Origin: Brachionus manjavacas
Lineage: Eukaryota > Rotifera > Eurotatoria > Ploima > Brachionidae
Assembly: GCA_019054805.1 (NCBI GenBank)
Contig: JAHQIY010000003.1
Location: forward strand, 4,154,001 to 4,218,000
Direction: 5' to 3'
DNA length: 64,000 nt
The notes under the pieces were generated by a model. It saw nothing but the letters and a program-made list of their open reading frames with translations, was not told where the DNA came from and made no database searches. The position numbers and the translations under genes are program-made. Positions 1 through 15,224 of the stretch are shown here, one piece after another (position 1 is the stretch's first letter; every line of letters begins with the position of its first letter).

Positions 1-3000
1 CCGACAAGCCTTGATAAGGAGCCACCATTTTCTGAACAAAACTGCATTCTGATTCAGTTTAAATTAGTCAGTATTTATTACTCAATCAATTTGGCCCAAG
101 TTTGTGTATGATCACTTCATATGGGGAAATAATAAAAAAAGTTATAAATCAAGAGAGATTTGATTTTTTTGTTGAGTTACTTAATGAAATAATAATCAAA
201 ATTGAGTTCTATTGAAAATTAAACTTGAACTTTATTTTAGATTTCATTCGGAAATTCTACTTAAGCCAAAAATTAGACGCTCTTTCCGCGATTAATCGGA
301 AAAATTACCTACTATTATGTAACTTGAACATCTCTACATTTAGCCTAATCATACCGTAATTAAGAATCGATTCTTGCATAAGGGTTCCAGTATCAAATTT
401 TTAATAAAAAATTCTAATAATTAAAATTAAGAACAACTCATTCAAAAAATTGAAATTTTTTTTTATTTATGTAAATTCTGTTGTTGCCAATTAAATATAA
501 AAATTAAGATTGAATAATTTTTAAAATTTTAATTAACAATTTAATAAAATTATGAATTTATTATTAAGAAAATTTAGAAAAAATTTAAAATTAAAGCCAA
601 CTTCTGTTGAATTTGAACTTTTTCTGTTTTTACCAATTCTGACCATGAGTGAAAAAATTTAAATAATTGAGAAATTTTTGGAAACTTCTTTTCTCTAAAT
701 TTAGTTAGAAAATTACAAATTGATCAAGTACTGTTTAAGAGCTTGTTTTTTTGATTAAATGGTTATGCAAAATTTTTTTGCCGCAACTAAAAATAGACTC
801 TCTACATAAAAGCCATCTAATTAATGATACAAAGTTGAAAAAAATTTTATCCGAGAACTGTAAAGTTCAGGCTATTTAATTCATTTAGGAACTAATGATT
901 GATTGTCTGGCTTAAAATTTACTACAGAGGAACTTCAACTAAATATTTAAAAACTCTAATAGTTTCGACCGAGTCCCAGACGAATATAGCCAAACATTAA
1001 TCAAAAACTAAACTAGGTATGCCATCAATGTCATGCTAAAACAGGTGTATAGTATAAAATTAAGATTAATTAAAAAGCATCGTTGGCATGAATCGATCGA
1101 TTTAATCAATTTAAAAAAACAAGTATTTAAAATTTAAATTTTTCTTAATTAAATCCCAAACGAGTTCATTTTTTGAATATTGACTTAAAGTCCATCTTGT
1201 TGAATTTCAGCTAAATAAATTGACATTTTGAATGTCATTCGTGTGCTTTTTAAAACTAGTTGATCCAGTCAATAGAAGCTCTTGTTTTGAGTATTCGAAA
1301 AATTGAAATCAAATATCAGTTTTTCGTCATGGTTTGGCTTGTTGATTATTTTTTTTTAATCTTTAATTGAACTTAAAATTCAATAAAAAAACTCCATATG
1401 TGTCTAGAACTTCGTCTATTTTGCCAACAATACAACTTGCTCAGCTTGAGTTTTATGTGACTATTTTTGCAACAAATTCTCTTATCTCTTCAAAACTGAC
1501 CCAAATAGATTCTATTTTGAGTTGACAAAAAAAAGTTGTTATAAAGATAAAAGCGACACACAGAACTCTATGATTCATGTAATATTAGAAAAATCATATT
1601 TACACCTTTTTTTTTTCAAAATTGTTTAAATATTTAAATAATCCACGGGTTTTATTTGAAGAAAAAAATAAAAAGTTGGATCATTTGACTATTAATTCAA
1701 TATAAACCTGTTAAGTTTGGGTCAATTGAAAAAAAAATTTAGGCTAGCTTATTTATCTATTTCTAATAAAAAATAACATTTAAAAAGAAATTCACTAAGC
1801 ATTGGATTAGTGCACATGCTTATTTTAAAGGTATCTCTTTTTCGGTGAAGTAAATTTTCAGTCAATTTGAATAAAATCTTTAAAATTTTCGAATATTCTA
1901 AAGAAATTAATTTTTTTACGAATAATTTTTTACTCATATATTTCAACGTTAATGACAATAACAATTTTTAATTAAGACATTTTAGAATAACTAAAATTAG
2001 AAAGGAAAAAAAATTTTATTTTCTGTAAATTTAAATAAAAATTGATATTAAAGAAAATTAATAAAAAAAAAACGAACAAACTTTAGAATCTTAGAATCAA
2101 AATCGTAATTTTTCTAAAATTCATTTTTTGTAAAATCATATGAATAATGCATCAAAAACTCTCTTTTTTTTATTTATTTTGTAATTCTCAAAAATTTGAC
2201 TTCTTAGAATGAATTTATACAATTTTTACTAATTTAAAATTTTCCTTTTTTTTCCTCATTTTTTTAAGACATCGCTAGAATTGGCGCGAGTATGAATAAA
2301 TAATAATAATAATATTTTTAACGGGTTGATTGATTTAACTGAATCAATTGAAAATGTTCAAAGACCCGCTTTATTTAAAATCTAATTTTAATAATTTCAA
2401 AAAATTCACATATTGATATGACATTCAGAAAACAAATAAAATTTCTACGAATTGATTAAGAAACACCCAAAATAAACTTTGTAAACAAAATAATCCATTG
2501 ACCAAAATTTTTTACTAAAAAAAAGAAAAACTCTTTTCTCAAACCTCATTCTTTCTTCCTTTTCTCAAATTAATTAAAAAAAATTAACACGTGAATCTTA
2601 ATAACAAAAAGACCAAAAAAAAGCTTTTTATTTAACAATTTTAATTTCACTTATTTAAAAAATTTTCCTTCTTTATCTAATTTCAAATCTAGTAGATTAA
2701 ATTTTTAAATGAGCTTATACTTTTTGTGTCAATCATAATGTAATAAAATTGAGCATTTAAAATTATTGTATCGAATTATAAAAATCGTAATTTGATCAAA
2801 AATTTTATTAAGAAGCTAAAATTGAAAATATACTATTTCTTATAAAAAAAAATTGAAAATAATACAGCTTGAAATAATTTTTACTTGATTGTGATTAATC
2901 ATCTTAGTCAAAATTACACTTTTGTAATATTTAAAGTAATTATTTTTTTACTTCTAATTTTTTAAATTTTTCAAAACGTCAATTATTTTTTGTTTAACAC

Positions 3001-6000
3001 TTTTTTTAAATTTATATTTAAAAATTAAATTAATTTTTAATTTAAAATTAACCACTAAACAATTTTAATTTAAAAAATAATTTAATTCTTGTACTATTAA
3101 TAATGTCCATTGACTCTAAAAACTTATATTTTTCTTCTATTTTTTTAATTTTCCTTTTATAGCACAATGTACTACCATAGGCGACCTTCTGGGTAAGCTT
3201 GCTTGCCGTAGATTTTATTATTATTACTATTATTAGATTTTATTTTTTGAAATTTTAAATATAATATCTAATAAATATTATTGTTACTAGAAATTTTCTT
3301 GTTCATCAAAAATTACAGATGAGATTAAATATTTTAATATTGTAATTTTAATTATTTATTATTAGATACATGAACCTTCTTTATCTTCGAACAAAAGCTG
3401 TGGAGCTAGTGGGTCTTTTCCCTTTGCCTGCTTATCTTGTGATAAAAGAGAAAAATCGACTCACTTAATTTTAAAAAGAGACTATTTATTTTTTCCCATA
3501 CTTTAATTGCATTAAAAAAACCAAGTTTTGAGCGAATATGGTAAATGGTTGATTAGATTTTCCTAAACTATTAATGTTTTTTAAATATTATAAATTAATT
3601 TTTCTGATTTAATTCATTTAATTTGCTAGCTCACAGTCATTTGACCATCTAAAAATTACGATGGTAAAATTGTCGGCGAGAAAATGATAAAGAATAAAAT
3701 AAGGGAAATTTTTCCTGACAAAAAAATAGTCTAAAAAATATCCTATTGAATTGTGAATCATTCTACAAATTAATTTCATTTAATTAATTTCTGAAGGTAT
3801 TTGCTGCGTTAATTCTTTTAATATATCTCTTGGTTCTAATAGATGCTTATTTATAGAAATTAATTAAATTTTTTTTCATTAGATTTATCTAATCTTGTTT
3901 ATAAAACTAGTTGAACATAAATAAAATTTGCCTTCTACTCTTAGAAATAAAGCGAACTTCGATTTAATTTTTTTTGGAATTAGAGCAATCTAAACCATAT
4001 TTTAAATGTTTTTAATTTAATTTTAGAATATGTCCAATGTTTACCAAAAATTAAGCTTATAAAAAAAAATTAAAAAATAATTATAAAGCGGTGTGAATGG
4101 TAATAACTCAAAAAAAATGAACTCGAAGTTCACATAATTTTTAAGAGTAGTAGGCAAGAGATATTTTGGTTTATTCGATAAATAGATTTAAATAAATAGA
4201 AACGCCATAATCAATTAAATTACGGCTTAATAATTTAATGTGATCGAAAAAAAATTGAAATTTTAAGTTTTTATTTAGCCTCAAGTAGAGCATTTTAAGA
4301 CTAGACCATTAAAAATTTTGCCTATCAATTAAATCTATAACTAGATGAAATACTTAGCTGATGCTCATAAAATAAGACAGATCAGTTCTAAAATGAATAA
4401 ATTTTATTAAGCCCAATTTAATTGAAATAAACAAGATCTTTTTTAAGTATATTTGAATTTTTATATTCGAATACTATCAATATTCATCATCCGGTGACTA
4501 GATATACCAAGTAGTAACGAATTTTAGAAAGAATGAACATTTAGACATCCACTTAGAGCTCTTTTATTTTATTTTTTTTAGGAAAAATCCCTTATCTTTT
4601 AGAATAACACAAAAATAAATATCGATAAATAATCAATGAAATTGTATCTACTTGGCCCAAATTGAATCAAATGCATTCAGGCTTAAGAATTCTATTTTCA
4701 ACAAATCGATATGGCTTTTAATCTCGTGTTACTTTATCTTTAAGCTTAATGTTTATCTTTTCCATGGTGTATTTGGTTTTTTTTAAATAAAAATTTGAGA
4801 TTTTTTTTTCTTCAAAAGATTTTTTTTCTAATTATATAAATTTGAAATTTTGTACACAAATGATCATTTTTTCTATTTAAAGAATAGCGCTTCAAATGGC
4901 TCGAGACAAACGTGATCAAATAGAGCTATATTGAGATTTTAAATTCGAAGAAAAAGCTCATTAATTTAAAAAAAGTCCGCAAAATACAAAATGACTTTAT
5001 TGATAATTTATTTTATTTGCTTCCTTTTTGTGCTCTTTCAAGTTCTTTGAAGAAATACCAATAACACGTTTTACTTTAAATATCATTTGTACCCTCATTT
5101 AAAAATTAAGGAAGATTAAGCTTTTTGAGTAGAGTTTAAAAATGTTTTTCAGGTAAATATCGAATTTCTTTTTTTTTAATTAAATTCTAAATTAAAATCT
5201 AAAATATTCAGTGAAAAATTTAATAAAATATTTTACTTGAAGCTGTTTGATGTCAAAATATTAAGTAATAAACGAAATATTTGTGAGAAATTAATTAAAA
5301 AAATTAATAAAGAAAAAGCAGGAAGAAATGAATTTGAAAATTAATTAAAATGTCTTTAAAAGAGTTGGTGTAAAAATCGCCAGCAAAAAAACAAAAGCTT
5401 GACATTTTTATTCAATAATATGAAAAAAAATTTCAAAATTTCCGCATTTATTTATCATATTATTTTTAAAATTTATTAAAGGTTTACCTGAATTGAAAAG
5501 TCCGAAAATGACCGGTAGACGGTAGATAAAATAATGTAAAAACCAAAAATCTGAAAAAATAAGCAAATTTCTAGGAAAAAATAAAGCAAAAAAAAATTCT
5601 GACACTTGATTCTAAAATAATTAATTAAACTTTTCTTTTTTACTATGTCTAAATCAGCCCCTATCCGACCCACCACCTATTTTTTCTCAAACAATATTTT
5701 CAAGAGTGAAATCCCACCAATATTTATCAATGACTTTTGCAAAATAATTATTAATAAATATTTTTAAAACGACTTTTTTGCAATGATATTTGCCAAGTGT
5801 CTGATTAAAAAAATTTAAATTTTTTTTGACAGTAAAAAAATCAAATATTTTCTCTATTCATCACTTGAATGCTTTTATCTAAAAAAAAAGTAAAATTTTT
5901 TTCCAAAATAAATAACTTAGAACAAACAAGATGTGAAATTATGAGTTTTTATTTAAATTTGAAAGCGCCATTTCATTAATAGATTAACAAGGTCCGCAAA

Positions 6001-9000
6001 TAAATCAGAGCAAAGAAAATAAATTTTAAGAATCTCATTTTCTTTTTTGATTTTGCTTATGCATATTTCATATGGCTAAGTAAAAATGTAACGACGGCAC
6101 TTAAGACGAGCTGAATGAGTTTGTTTTTTTAATTAAAACAAGATTAAAAAGTTAAAAATCTCTTATTCAAATTGGAAATTTAATACAAATATTTAGCCCA
6201 TGTTCATTTAAATACCTTGTTTTCATGTTTGCTGAATGTAAACTAGAATTAAATTACTAAATTTGATATGTAGCATAAACAAAGTTAATCTTTTTTCTAA
6301 TCCGACTTGGGGGAAAATCGATAAAAAAGTGAATTTGTTTCTTTTTCAAAATTCCTCGACCAACGCACATGATGGTGCCATAGATAGAAGATAAGTACTC
6401 ATTAATTAAAGAATGCACGTATTTGTAAACAAGCTAGTGCTTGAAAAAGGCACGCAGTAAAGATAAAACCTCATTTCCTTTTCCCATATTAATCACAGGA
6501 ACTTGAGAAGTCTAAAATATGCTTTTTCGAATTACCTTACATGTTCGAATCCGAAATCAGACAGGCACACAAATATTAATTTTCTTAAAAAATCGGACAG
6601 ACAATATTCACTTAAATTAATTAAAACAACTCTTAAAAGACTATGTAAACGAAATTTGTATATTTTAGATTTCTAATTTGTCTGTGAAGTGGAATAGTGC
6701 GCTCTATTGGCTAGCAGATACTCTCAAATGGGCACAGGCCGAAACAAAAGCACAACGACATATTTTGTTTTTTAAATCTTAAAAATTAATAAATGCAGCA
6801 TTTTGAATTCTAAGGCGTCTAAGAACACTTAAGAAATTTTATTTTCTATTTGTGATCTTAGATCGACTTTGGTAAATATTGGCTCATAAATTTTGAATAT
6901 TTAATAAAGAGATTGTTAAAAAAATACTAATAGGTGAAAATTAGCTAGAAATTTAATCTTGATAGACATTGACCATTTTCTTAGATATTCAACTCTGATA
7001 AGAAATAATTTGCTGCAAATGAGGATTTAAATTAATTGATAAAGAGCTATCTGCACTTTGAAATTGTCATCGAAATGTTCGAATGAGATTATGTTATCTA
7101 TGTGGTCTAATGCACTTAGCTTGATGATTGAAGCTTGAATTTGTATTCGTTTTTTTTTTTTTGATAAAACTTGATATATTCGAATTCCTTAATTCTACGA
7201 CTTCAAAACAAAAAAACCCTAGAAGTCTATTAACTTTTAATAAAAATAAAGTCGGGCTTCCAAGCTTATTTGAATGGCCTTTGCCAAAACCATGAATAAT
7301 TTTCAACAAAATTTCAAAAATAAAAACATGATGAAATTTTTCACATTTTGTGCCCGATTATGTGAACAATTGGCCTTTTTAAATTGATATTTTTAAATGA
7401 TAAATCTTAATTCTTTCCAGCTTTAAGCGATCTAAATTCTTTATTCCAACAAAAACCTGGAACACTTAGAAAGATGGATCAAGGTTGGTAATAGCTCTCT
7501 TTTAGAAAGATGAATAAAAATTCACACTGATGAATTTTAGCGCACTCAACCCCTTGAGCAGCTTATTGAGTGGAACAAGCTTAAAAGCTGTTAGCTGACA
7601 TAGAACATCAAAATTTTTATCTTTAGATAAAATATCACTTTTATATTCCATTTCTATTAATTAATTATAAAAAAAAATTGGGCTGTCCTTGGAATGGAGT
7701 TGAGTCATTCTTTTTATGATAGAAAAAACAGAGTAATTTTTTTTCGTTTCTCAATAAAAAGAATACCATCAATTTTTTGTAAACTTGAAATTAAAAATTT
7801 AAAAGTGATGAGATGAATACACGCAAATGTTTTTAAAAAATTAGATAAAAATTTATAAAATAGAAGAATATTTATTAAGTGAAAGTTAAATTAAGTCTTT
7901 TTGATTAATATTATTCTTGAACTACAATTTTATTTAAAAAAAAACATTTTATGATTTTTTGAATTGCTTAATTTTAAATTAATTAATAAACTTGCTCTTA
8001 AAAGCATTTTAAAAATTTCTTCTTTTAACCTTCTTATTTGAATAGAATAGATCAATCATGGGTTTACTTGTTGTTTGGGCCTAGAGTGCCAGCTCCTGTT
8101 TAGGTGAAATATTTCAATTGTCTGACAACTTTTCATGGAATAATTTAAATAAATTAATTAATTCGGATAAAAAAATTATTCAAAATCGAATGATTAATGA
8201 ATTTTTTGAAATTTCAGAACAAAAAAAGAAATTAATTAAGCTTGTGACAACAATTCTTAGAAAGATTTCGATTTTATCATTACCTGGTGTTATCGAAAAA
8301 ATTATGAAAAAATTCACAGCAATTACCAGATATTTTCTATTATTATTTATTTGATTTAAGACAAAGAAATGGAATAGAATTTAATTTATTTTGGGTCAAA
8401 ATAGCATAAACAAAAAGAATAATTTTAGATCTAGAAAAAATAATTTTATCAAGATAATTAAAATTAATTTTTTGTATACTTAAACAGTGTGTATTTGGAA
8501 AAATAGCTTACTCAGTATTTCTAAATGGACGTATTCAAAGATTTGTTCTAAAAAACATCAGTGCTGAATGACCCTCGGTTGTTAAAAGTGTTCCTCAAAC
8601 CTCTGTCATTATTTATTTTAACGAAATTGAAAAATTCTTGAAAAATTGATTTCCAAACAAATCGAGATAAGACAAAGTCATCATTTTTATCAATAGCTCT
8701 TTTTCGAAGCCACCACTTCACGATAACATTGACAAAGTTTGTAAATGGTAAAATGGCAATTTTGGCAAATAAACAATGTTCAATAACACATTAAAGTGAA
8801 ATTTCTGCATACGAACATAAAAACCAAAATTTGAGAGAGCTATTAGCTAAAAATAAAATTATATGAAAAGGATTCATAAAAAATAAATAAAAGAGTATGT
8901 CTAAGACTTTAATCATTTAAAGATTTAAAAATCAATCGCTTAAATTAATTTCCAACTAATATTACAGTACTTTTTCACAAATTGTTTTTTAAAACCTATT

Positions 9001-12000
9001 TGGAGTATGCAGTCAGTCATTGATATGTTTAAATAAAAAAAAAGATTTAAAAAAATTGCAAAAAACATTAAAAAAGGCAAAAAAATGATTGTTTATAAGA
9101 TCCTATACAATGATAATTATCATTTGATTAAGTAAAATATCTGCAAAAATATTATCACTTTTTTATTTTTTGGAAAATTTAATTATTGAATTATATTATA
9201 ATAAATTTTCAATTGATCTGGGAAAAAATTTTGAAAATTATGACCAGCTGAAGATGAAATTGTGGATATCTTGAGGAAGTTCTATTAGGGTCTTACAAAA
9301 CTTATTCTATTATGCTCATTTAACTAAAATCTATGAGATTAAATAAAAGTAATCAAAATTTAATAAGAGATTTTTCGTAAATTACTAGTGATAAAAAAAT
9401 TCAAAGTTTCAATAACAAACAAAGTTACCGATAATAGATAAAACAAGAAAAAGTAAATACTTTGTAAAATATTTTAACTTTAAAATTTATAAAATAAAAT
9501 CAAGTAAATGATTTATTAAAAATAAAAATGTTTACAAGATTTAGTTCAAATCTTGAAAGGAAGAAAATTTTGAAGTAACTGGTAGTGATTCAACTAATCA
9601 ATTCAATAAAATACTTAAAAAACTAAAAATAAATTTTAAAATTTTAAACTAATTAAATTCTAAATAAAATTATTAATTAATAAGGAAAATTGAATAGTTT
9701 TCTCATTACAACAAGAATTAATTCAAAAAAAATTATTTAAAAATTTTGTTTTAAATTAAATATGAATTTTTTTAACTAAAAACGATTCACAAAAAAAGCG
9801 AATAAATGGTTCAAATTTAGAAACATGAAATATATTTAAATTTTTTCTCAATTGTTTAATTGGGGGGCAGTTTAATTTAAAAACAAGTCTAACTGAAAAA
9901 ACTTTTTTTAAACCTAGGCTTAGTTATTAACACAAATCAAAAGATAAATAGTTTAAAATTTAATACAGAAGTTTTAAATGAAAGATAAAAATATTATAGA
10001 TATTGAAAAGGCTTATTTAAAAAAATCGAGTCAATATAGATAAAATCAATCAACTTTAGAAAAAAGATAATGTAAAATTTTTATCACTGCTCGACCATAA
10101 TTAAACCTGTATTGATGTAGAACTTAAAAAAACTCAATTTTTCTTTGTTGCTTAGAATTGGAACCAAGTAAGCAAAAAGTTCAGGAATTTTTTTTAATTA
10201 TTGATTCAAAATATTGATTAGTTGATTAAATTAAATTTAACTATCTTTTGTATCTATTTTATGCATTCTTTTTTAATCTAATCAAATAAAATAAACATTT
10301 TATCGCAGAAAATTTTAATATTTTGTAAATCCAGCAGATAAACAAATATTTAGAATGGCCCAACTGAATTGATCTCGATTCAATTGATTAACGAATGCCA
10401 ATATTATGAAACACGCTTTGTCAAATTCATGGTAGCTTATCTTTCAAAATTAATTAAGAGAAATGCATGCAAATTTTGGAAATGATTAAAATTCATAGAA
10501 TATTTGAATACAATCAGTATGACATGAAACATTCAAAATTCGAAAGCTAGTCCTAAATATATTTGAAGCCGAGACCGACGACTCAGCTAGCCATCAAAAT
10601 TATTCATTAGCTAAAATTTGAATACAAATCCGGTCTATTTTCGGTTTTATGTGTTGCAAATTAATTAATATAATATTTGCCGGATGACTGATTCTAGAGC
10701 TAAAATGTTTCTAGGACTTGGTTCAAATATTTTTTACAAGCTTAAAGATTGTTTAATTTTTATGGTTTATATTTATATGAAATTAAATAAATGACAAAGC
10801 ATGTTTCATCATCATAGATTTTTTTATTAAAAAACAAATTTTAACTTTTTATTTATTTTTTTACAGACAGTTGAATAATTAAATGTATTTAGAAAAAAAT
10901 TAATTAAAATATTTTAGTTAGATTCAATATTAGGTTGATTTGATGATTCTTAATTTAAATTTTTTTGGGTAATTATTAGTTTCTAAAGTAGTCAGAAATT
11001 TCTTTACATTTATGGACTTTTTAAAAAATGTCTTTTTTTTATTTTTGAAGTCATAATGGAAAACGTTCAATTTGAAAATTTTCACAAAAGAATATGATAA
11101 AAAAATTCCTTAGCTTAGTTGAAAACATATAGAAAATTAAAATATTTTTTCAAAAAAAGTTTATTTAAATAAATATACTTTAATAATAAGGGTTAGGTTA
11201 GGGTTTTAATTATTTCTCTAAGTAATAAGAATGAAGTTAAAATACTAAAAATCAAACAAAATTTAAAATTTACATTTAAATCATTATTTTTAATTTTTTT
11301 TTAAAATAAAATATATTTTTATCATTCAAATTAAAAGGGTTAAATTCTAAAAAACTACGATTTTTTCGTGTCTCTCTTGTATTTTTTGAACTCTTGACTT
11401 GGCAATTTATTGATTTCAATTTACTGTATATTTTATTCTAATTCAATCAACAATATCTATTTATTTAATCAAACACTTTCCATTAAAAACTTAAATTTTT
11501 AGTATTTTCAAAATACAAAAAATAGAAACAATCGGAGAAAGAATAAACACTTTTTTTTTTTAAATTATTAAACAAAAAGTTCATGAATCAATGACCAAAA
11601 CTAAAATAAAGTTTCATTAAATAAAATAAAAAAAAAAAGATATCTAATTTTTTTAATTGTTCGAATCAAATAATTTGAATTATATAAAGCGGCTATTTAT
11701 TTTAAGTATTTTCATCTGATTTTTTTATTTTTTACCAAATTTTTGTCGTTATATTCATTTTTTGCAACATGTGAGCAATACGAATTATTTAGCTATTTAT
11801 AAAGAATTTAAGCTTACCTTTTTCTAAATAAAAAATGCATATATTTTATCAGAAAAATAGTTTTCTTTGTTTTCAACACCATCATATTTTACGCAAGATC
11901 AAATGTTCGAAATTTTTGACTTTTGACAAGAAAAGTCGTGGAGATTTAAATTTATTTTTATAATGATCTTTTGTGTAACATCAGCAAATTATACTAGCTT

Positions 12001-15000
12001 GATTCAATTCTATAATTCTTTTGAATTTCCGTAATCTTTGAATATTGAAAGAAAAAAGGTAAAAAAATATTTTAATTTTACATTTTTAAATTTTTGAAAT
12101 TAGTAATAATAGGAATTTTTGTTAGCCAGGTTTTTTTAATTGAAATCAATTATCAAATGTTAATATATATTTTTAAAAAAGAATGTAATTTTAGAATTCA
12201 TAATTTTGCATCTCGATTTTTTTGGGTTGCTTCATTCTGCCTATTAGATATCCGAATGTCTTGACATTCCGGGGAGAAAAAGTGAAAAAATTTTTTTGTT
12301 AATCAAAGTTCTACAATTGCTTTGATATTTTGACAAACTTGGTCCATCAAACCTCTCAATCAAAAGACCTTTGAAAGATTAGTTTTCTTTAGGAACTGAA
12401 TTTATTTGGACAGAAAATATTCTAGAATATTTTGACCTATGTTTCTTTAGTCAGCTAATTATTTCATATCAAAAAATTATTCATTTATATTTTAACTTCT
12501 TAAATTTTAACCGCAAAATCATTTAATTATTACCCAAACTGTTTTTTTAAATTCTAATTTAATTTTACCACTTTCATTAGATCTTTTTATGGCTAATATA
12601 TTTCTATGTCTTCTAAATAATTTTATAAATGATGTACAAATTTCTAATGATACAGATCTAGTAAACAGATGAAGAAAAAGGGAAATTTTCTTGGGGTACG
12701 AAGTCACAATAGCGCATTAGAATCAACAAATAATGTTATTAAAACAGAAGATACCTTGCGTGAAAAATGGCGGTTTGAATATTCTAGCAAAATTAAAAAA
12801 TTTAAATAGTAAATCAATTTTCCAGACAAAGAAATCCTAATCATTTAAATTTTTAAAAGATTTTAAGCAAAACCTGTTATAAAGCTATAAGACTTAACAA
12901 TTGCTCGTCAGTGTAATATTCCCCAAAAAAAGTTCATACTGAAATAAAATAGACGATGAAAAGAATAGCTCTCTAATATTTTTGCTAATTTTTTATAGAT
13001 ATATCTATTAATTTAATTATAAATAAAATTCATTTAAAAAAAAAAATTTATTCTAATTTCTAAATTAATAAAACCAAAGATTTGAATTATATTTTTCAAA
13101 CTGATTTACTTAAAAACTATCATAAAAATTCAAAATCGTCATTCACGAACAAAACAAAAAGAATGTTTTTGTAATCAGTGAAAATATGACTGAGTGAGCA
13201 AATGCATAAACTTATATATTCAGATCAAAAAAATGTGGAAATGAGAACATTAAATTTACTTTAGCTTTTTAAAAAAGGGATTTGAATTATTTTTTCCTCA
13301 ATTATCAAAAACTTGAAAATATAATAAAAATCAAAAATATTTAACAAAGCTTTTTATCTATTTTACAAATTTTTCTGATATCAGTTTATCAGAATAAAGG
13401 GGAAAAGAATTTATTGTTAATGTCAATAAAACTTAAAATATTTTCAGCAAAAATAATTAAACATTTTCTTTTTGAGAGTTATTTCTCTGAAATTAGTCCC
13501 TTAAAGTTACTAAATACTACCTCAAAATAATTTTTTGACAAATATCAAAAATTTAAAAAAAAACAAATAATTTCGAAAAATTTTTGAAAGCCTGAAGTTC
13601 TTTGAACAATTTTATCAAATAATTTGGAATATAAATTTAAGTAAAAAATTAATTTAATCTAAATAGATATGACAGAAGCATTCAAAATTTGAGCAGAAGA
13701 ACAGTTTAGTGATCGATTTAAATATCATTAATAAAAAAAATTAATTTACATTGATCTAATTGTTTTCATAAATTCGATTTGTTTCTTGTAACCTTCTTTA
13801 TTATTTATACTCATACTGGGTATTGAGAATTATTTTTCAAATTCGATAACTAAAATTTAGCTCATTAATATCTTCACGGCAAAATTTTAGTGATCAAAAT
13901 TTTGGTCAATTGTCCACTTTTTAAAAGAAATCTAAATCTTCAAAAATTTTCTGATCAAAGCCGCTTTTAAATCATTTAAAAATTAATTGATATTCAGAAT
14001 TATTTCTAGAAATTTTACAACTAAGTTTATTACAAGTTTAATCATGAATTTAACATTTTAATTTAAAGATAAAAAACTTCGTGATCATCATCAAGGATAC
14101 TGTCAAAAAATTCGGAAAAACATTTATCAAATTACATTTAATTCAACAAACGAAAGTATTATGAGGTGACTGGTGAAATGAGAATTATTTAAAAAAAAAA
14201 TTGAATAAAGAAATATGTTATCAATCGTTTTTTCGGTTGAAAAATGAAATTTTTTCAATTAAGATTTTTTTCTTTTCCTTTAATTCGGTCTAAAATGAAT
14301 TCCTTAACGAATGATAATAATGTGGATTTAATGAAACAGTTTAAAACTAAATATTAATTTTAAAATTTAAATTCGGCATTCATTATTATTAACTTGGTGT
14401 TTTATATTACAATTTTTTATTTGTTTTATAAATAACCTTAAATATCATTGCGATATTTTCATATAATTTTTTGAAAGTATAAAATCAATTTAATTGAAAA
14501 AAATTTAATCAAATTCTATCAATCAGTAAAATAAATAAAAATTGAAGCCATCTTTGCAAAATAATTTGATCAATTTATTTTTAATTAAGTCTTGAGAGCG
14601 AAAAAAAAAACAAAGACGCTGCACTGAAATGAAAAAAAAAATAAAAAAATTACTAACAAAAAAAATACAACTTAAAAGCTAAAGTTGTTTTTTTTTCATT
14701 TAATTTTGATAGTTAAAAGAATTTAAAAAATTTAATTTTAAATAAATTAAAGTTGAAAAAAGTGTTTTCAATCAGAGGGCCGCCCAAATTCATATTTTGA
14801 ATACACAATTCACAGTATATTTTTCTCATTAATTTAACGACTCATTAATTAATTAAATTTTAAGAGATTTTTTTTGATGATACCTTTAAGAAATTAAAAA
14901 CCTAATTTCAGATGATGGTTCCATGGCTAAAATATGATATCTTATTAAAATATTAATTAAAATTCCATAAAAAGCTGGAATTTTGAAGAAAAACTCTATA

Positions 15001-15120
15001 AACCTGTCATATTAAATTAGAAATAAACTTGTTTTCGTTTGGCAATCGAAATGGTAGCGAAAAATACACATTATAATTACAATTTTAATTAATAACAATT
15101 GATTTAAAGATAGGCGATGG
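1..15120. other. gene-poor AT-rich intergenic region
   Basis: I find no gene I can support here. Both strands are dense with stops and A/T homopolymers, and the open frames are short and of low complexity. Two places are slightly better. An 78-codon open stretch at 8118-8354 (+) has ordinary amino-acid composition but no family resemblance and no clear ATG near its start. A less AT-rich patch at about 3165-3460 has exon-like borders (see findings). Other slightly GC-richer patches (about 6360-6500, 6690-6760, 10340-10640) are not open. Regulatory DNA for the downstream EF-hand gene could lie here, but nothing in the sequence proves it. Confidence 0.6.
11189..11206 (+). repeat. short telomere-like (TTAGG/TTAGGG) stretch
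   Basis: A few consecutive units of the form GGGTTAGGTTAGGG occur inside otherwise AT-rich DNA. It is too short to be a telomere and could be chance or an interstitial remnant. Confidence 0.25.
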
Positions 15121-15130
15121 TATCTTCTTT

Positions 15131-15139
15131 GATATAAAA
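15131..15139 (+). promoter_or_regulatory. possible TATA box of EF-hand gene copy 1
   Basis: GATATAAAA lies about 90 bp upstream of the ATG at 15225. In so AT-rich a background this is weak. It is less convincing than the conserved TATATAAATA ahead of copies 2 and 3, and the upstream DNA of copy 1 does not resemble theirs. Confidence 0.3.
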
Positions 15140-15224
15140 ACAAGCTTAGAATTCATGTTGAATATCATTCCTTGTTTGAATTCAAATTAATTTTTCTCGA
15201 ATAAATTTAAAAAAAAAAGAAAAT

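Noticed and set aside
5408-5676. Overlapping minus-strand frames rich in Phe, Leu and Ile
   Set aside because: Typical of T-rich low-complexity DNA; no domain, no splice partner.
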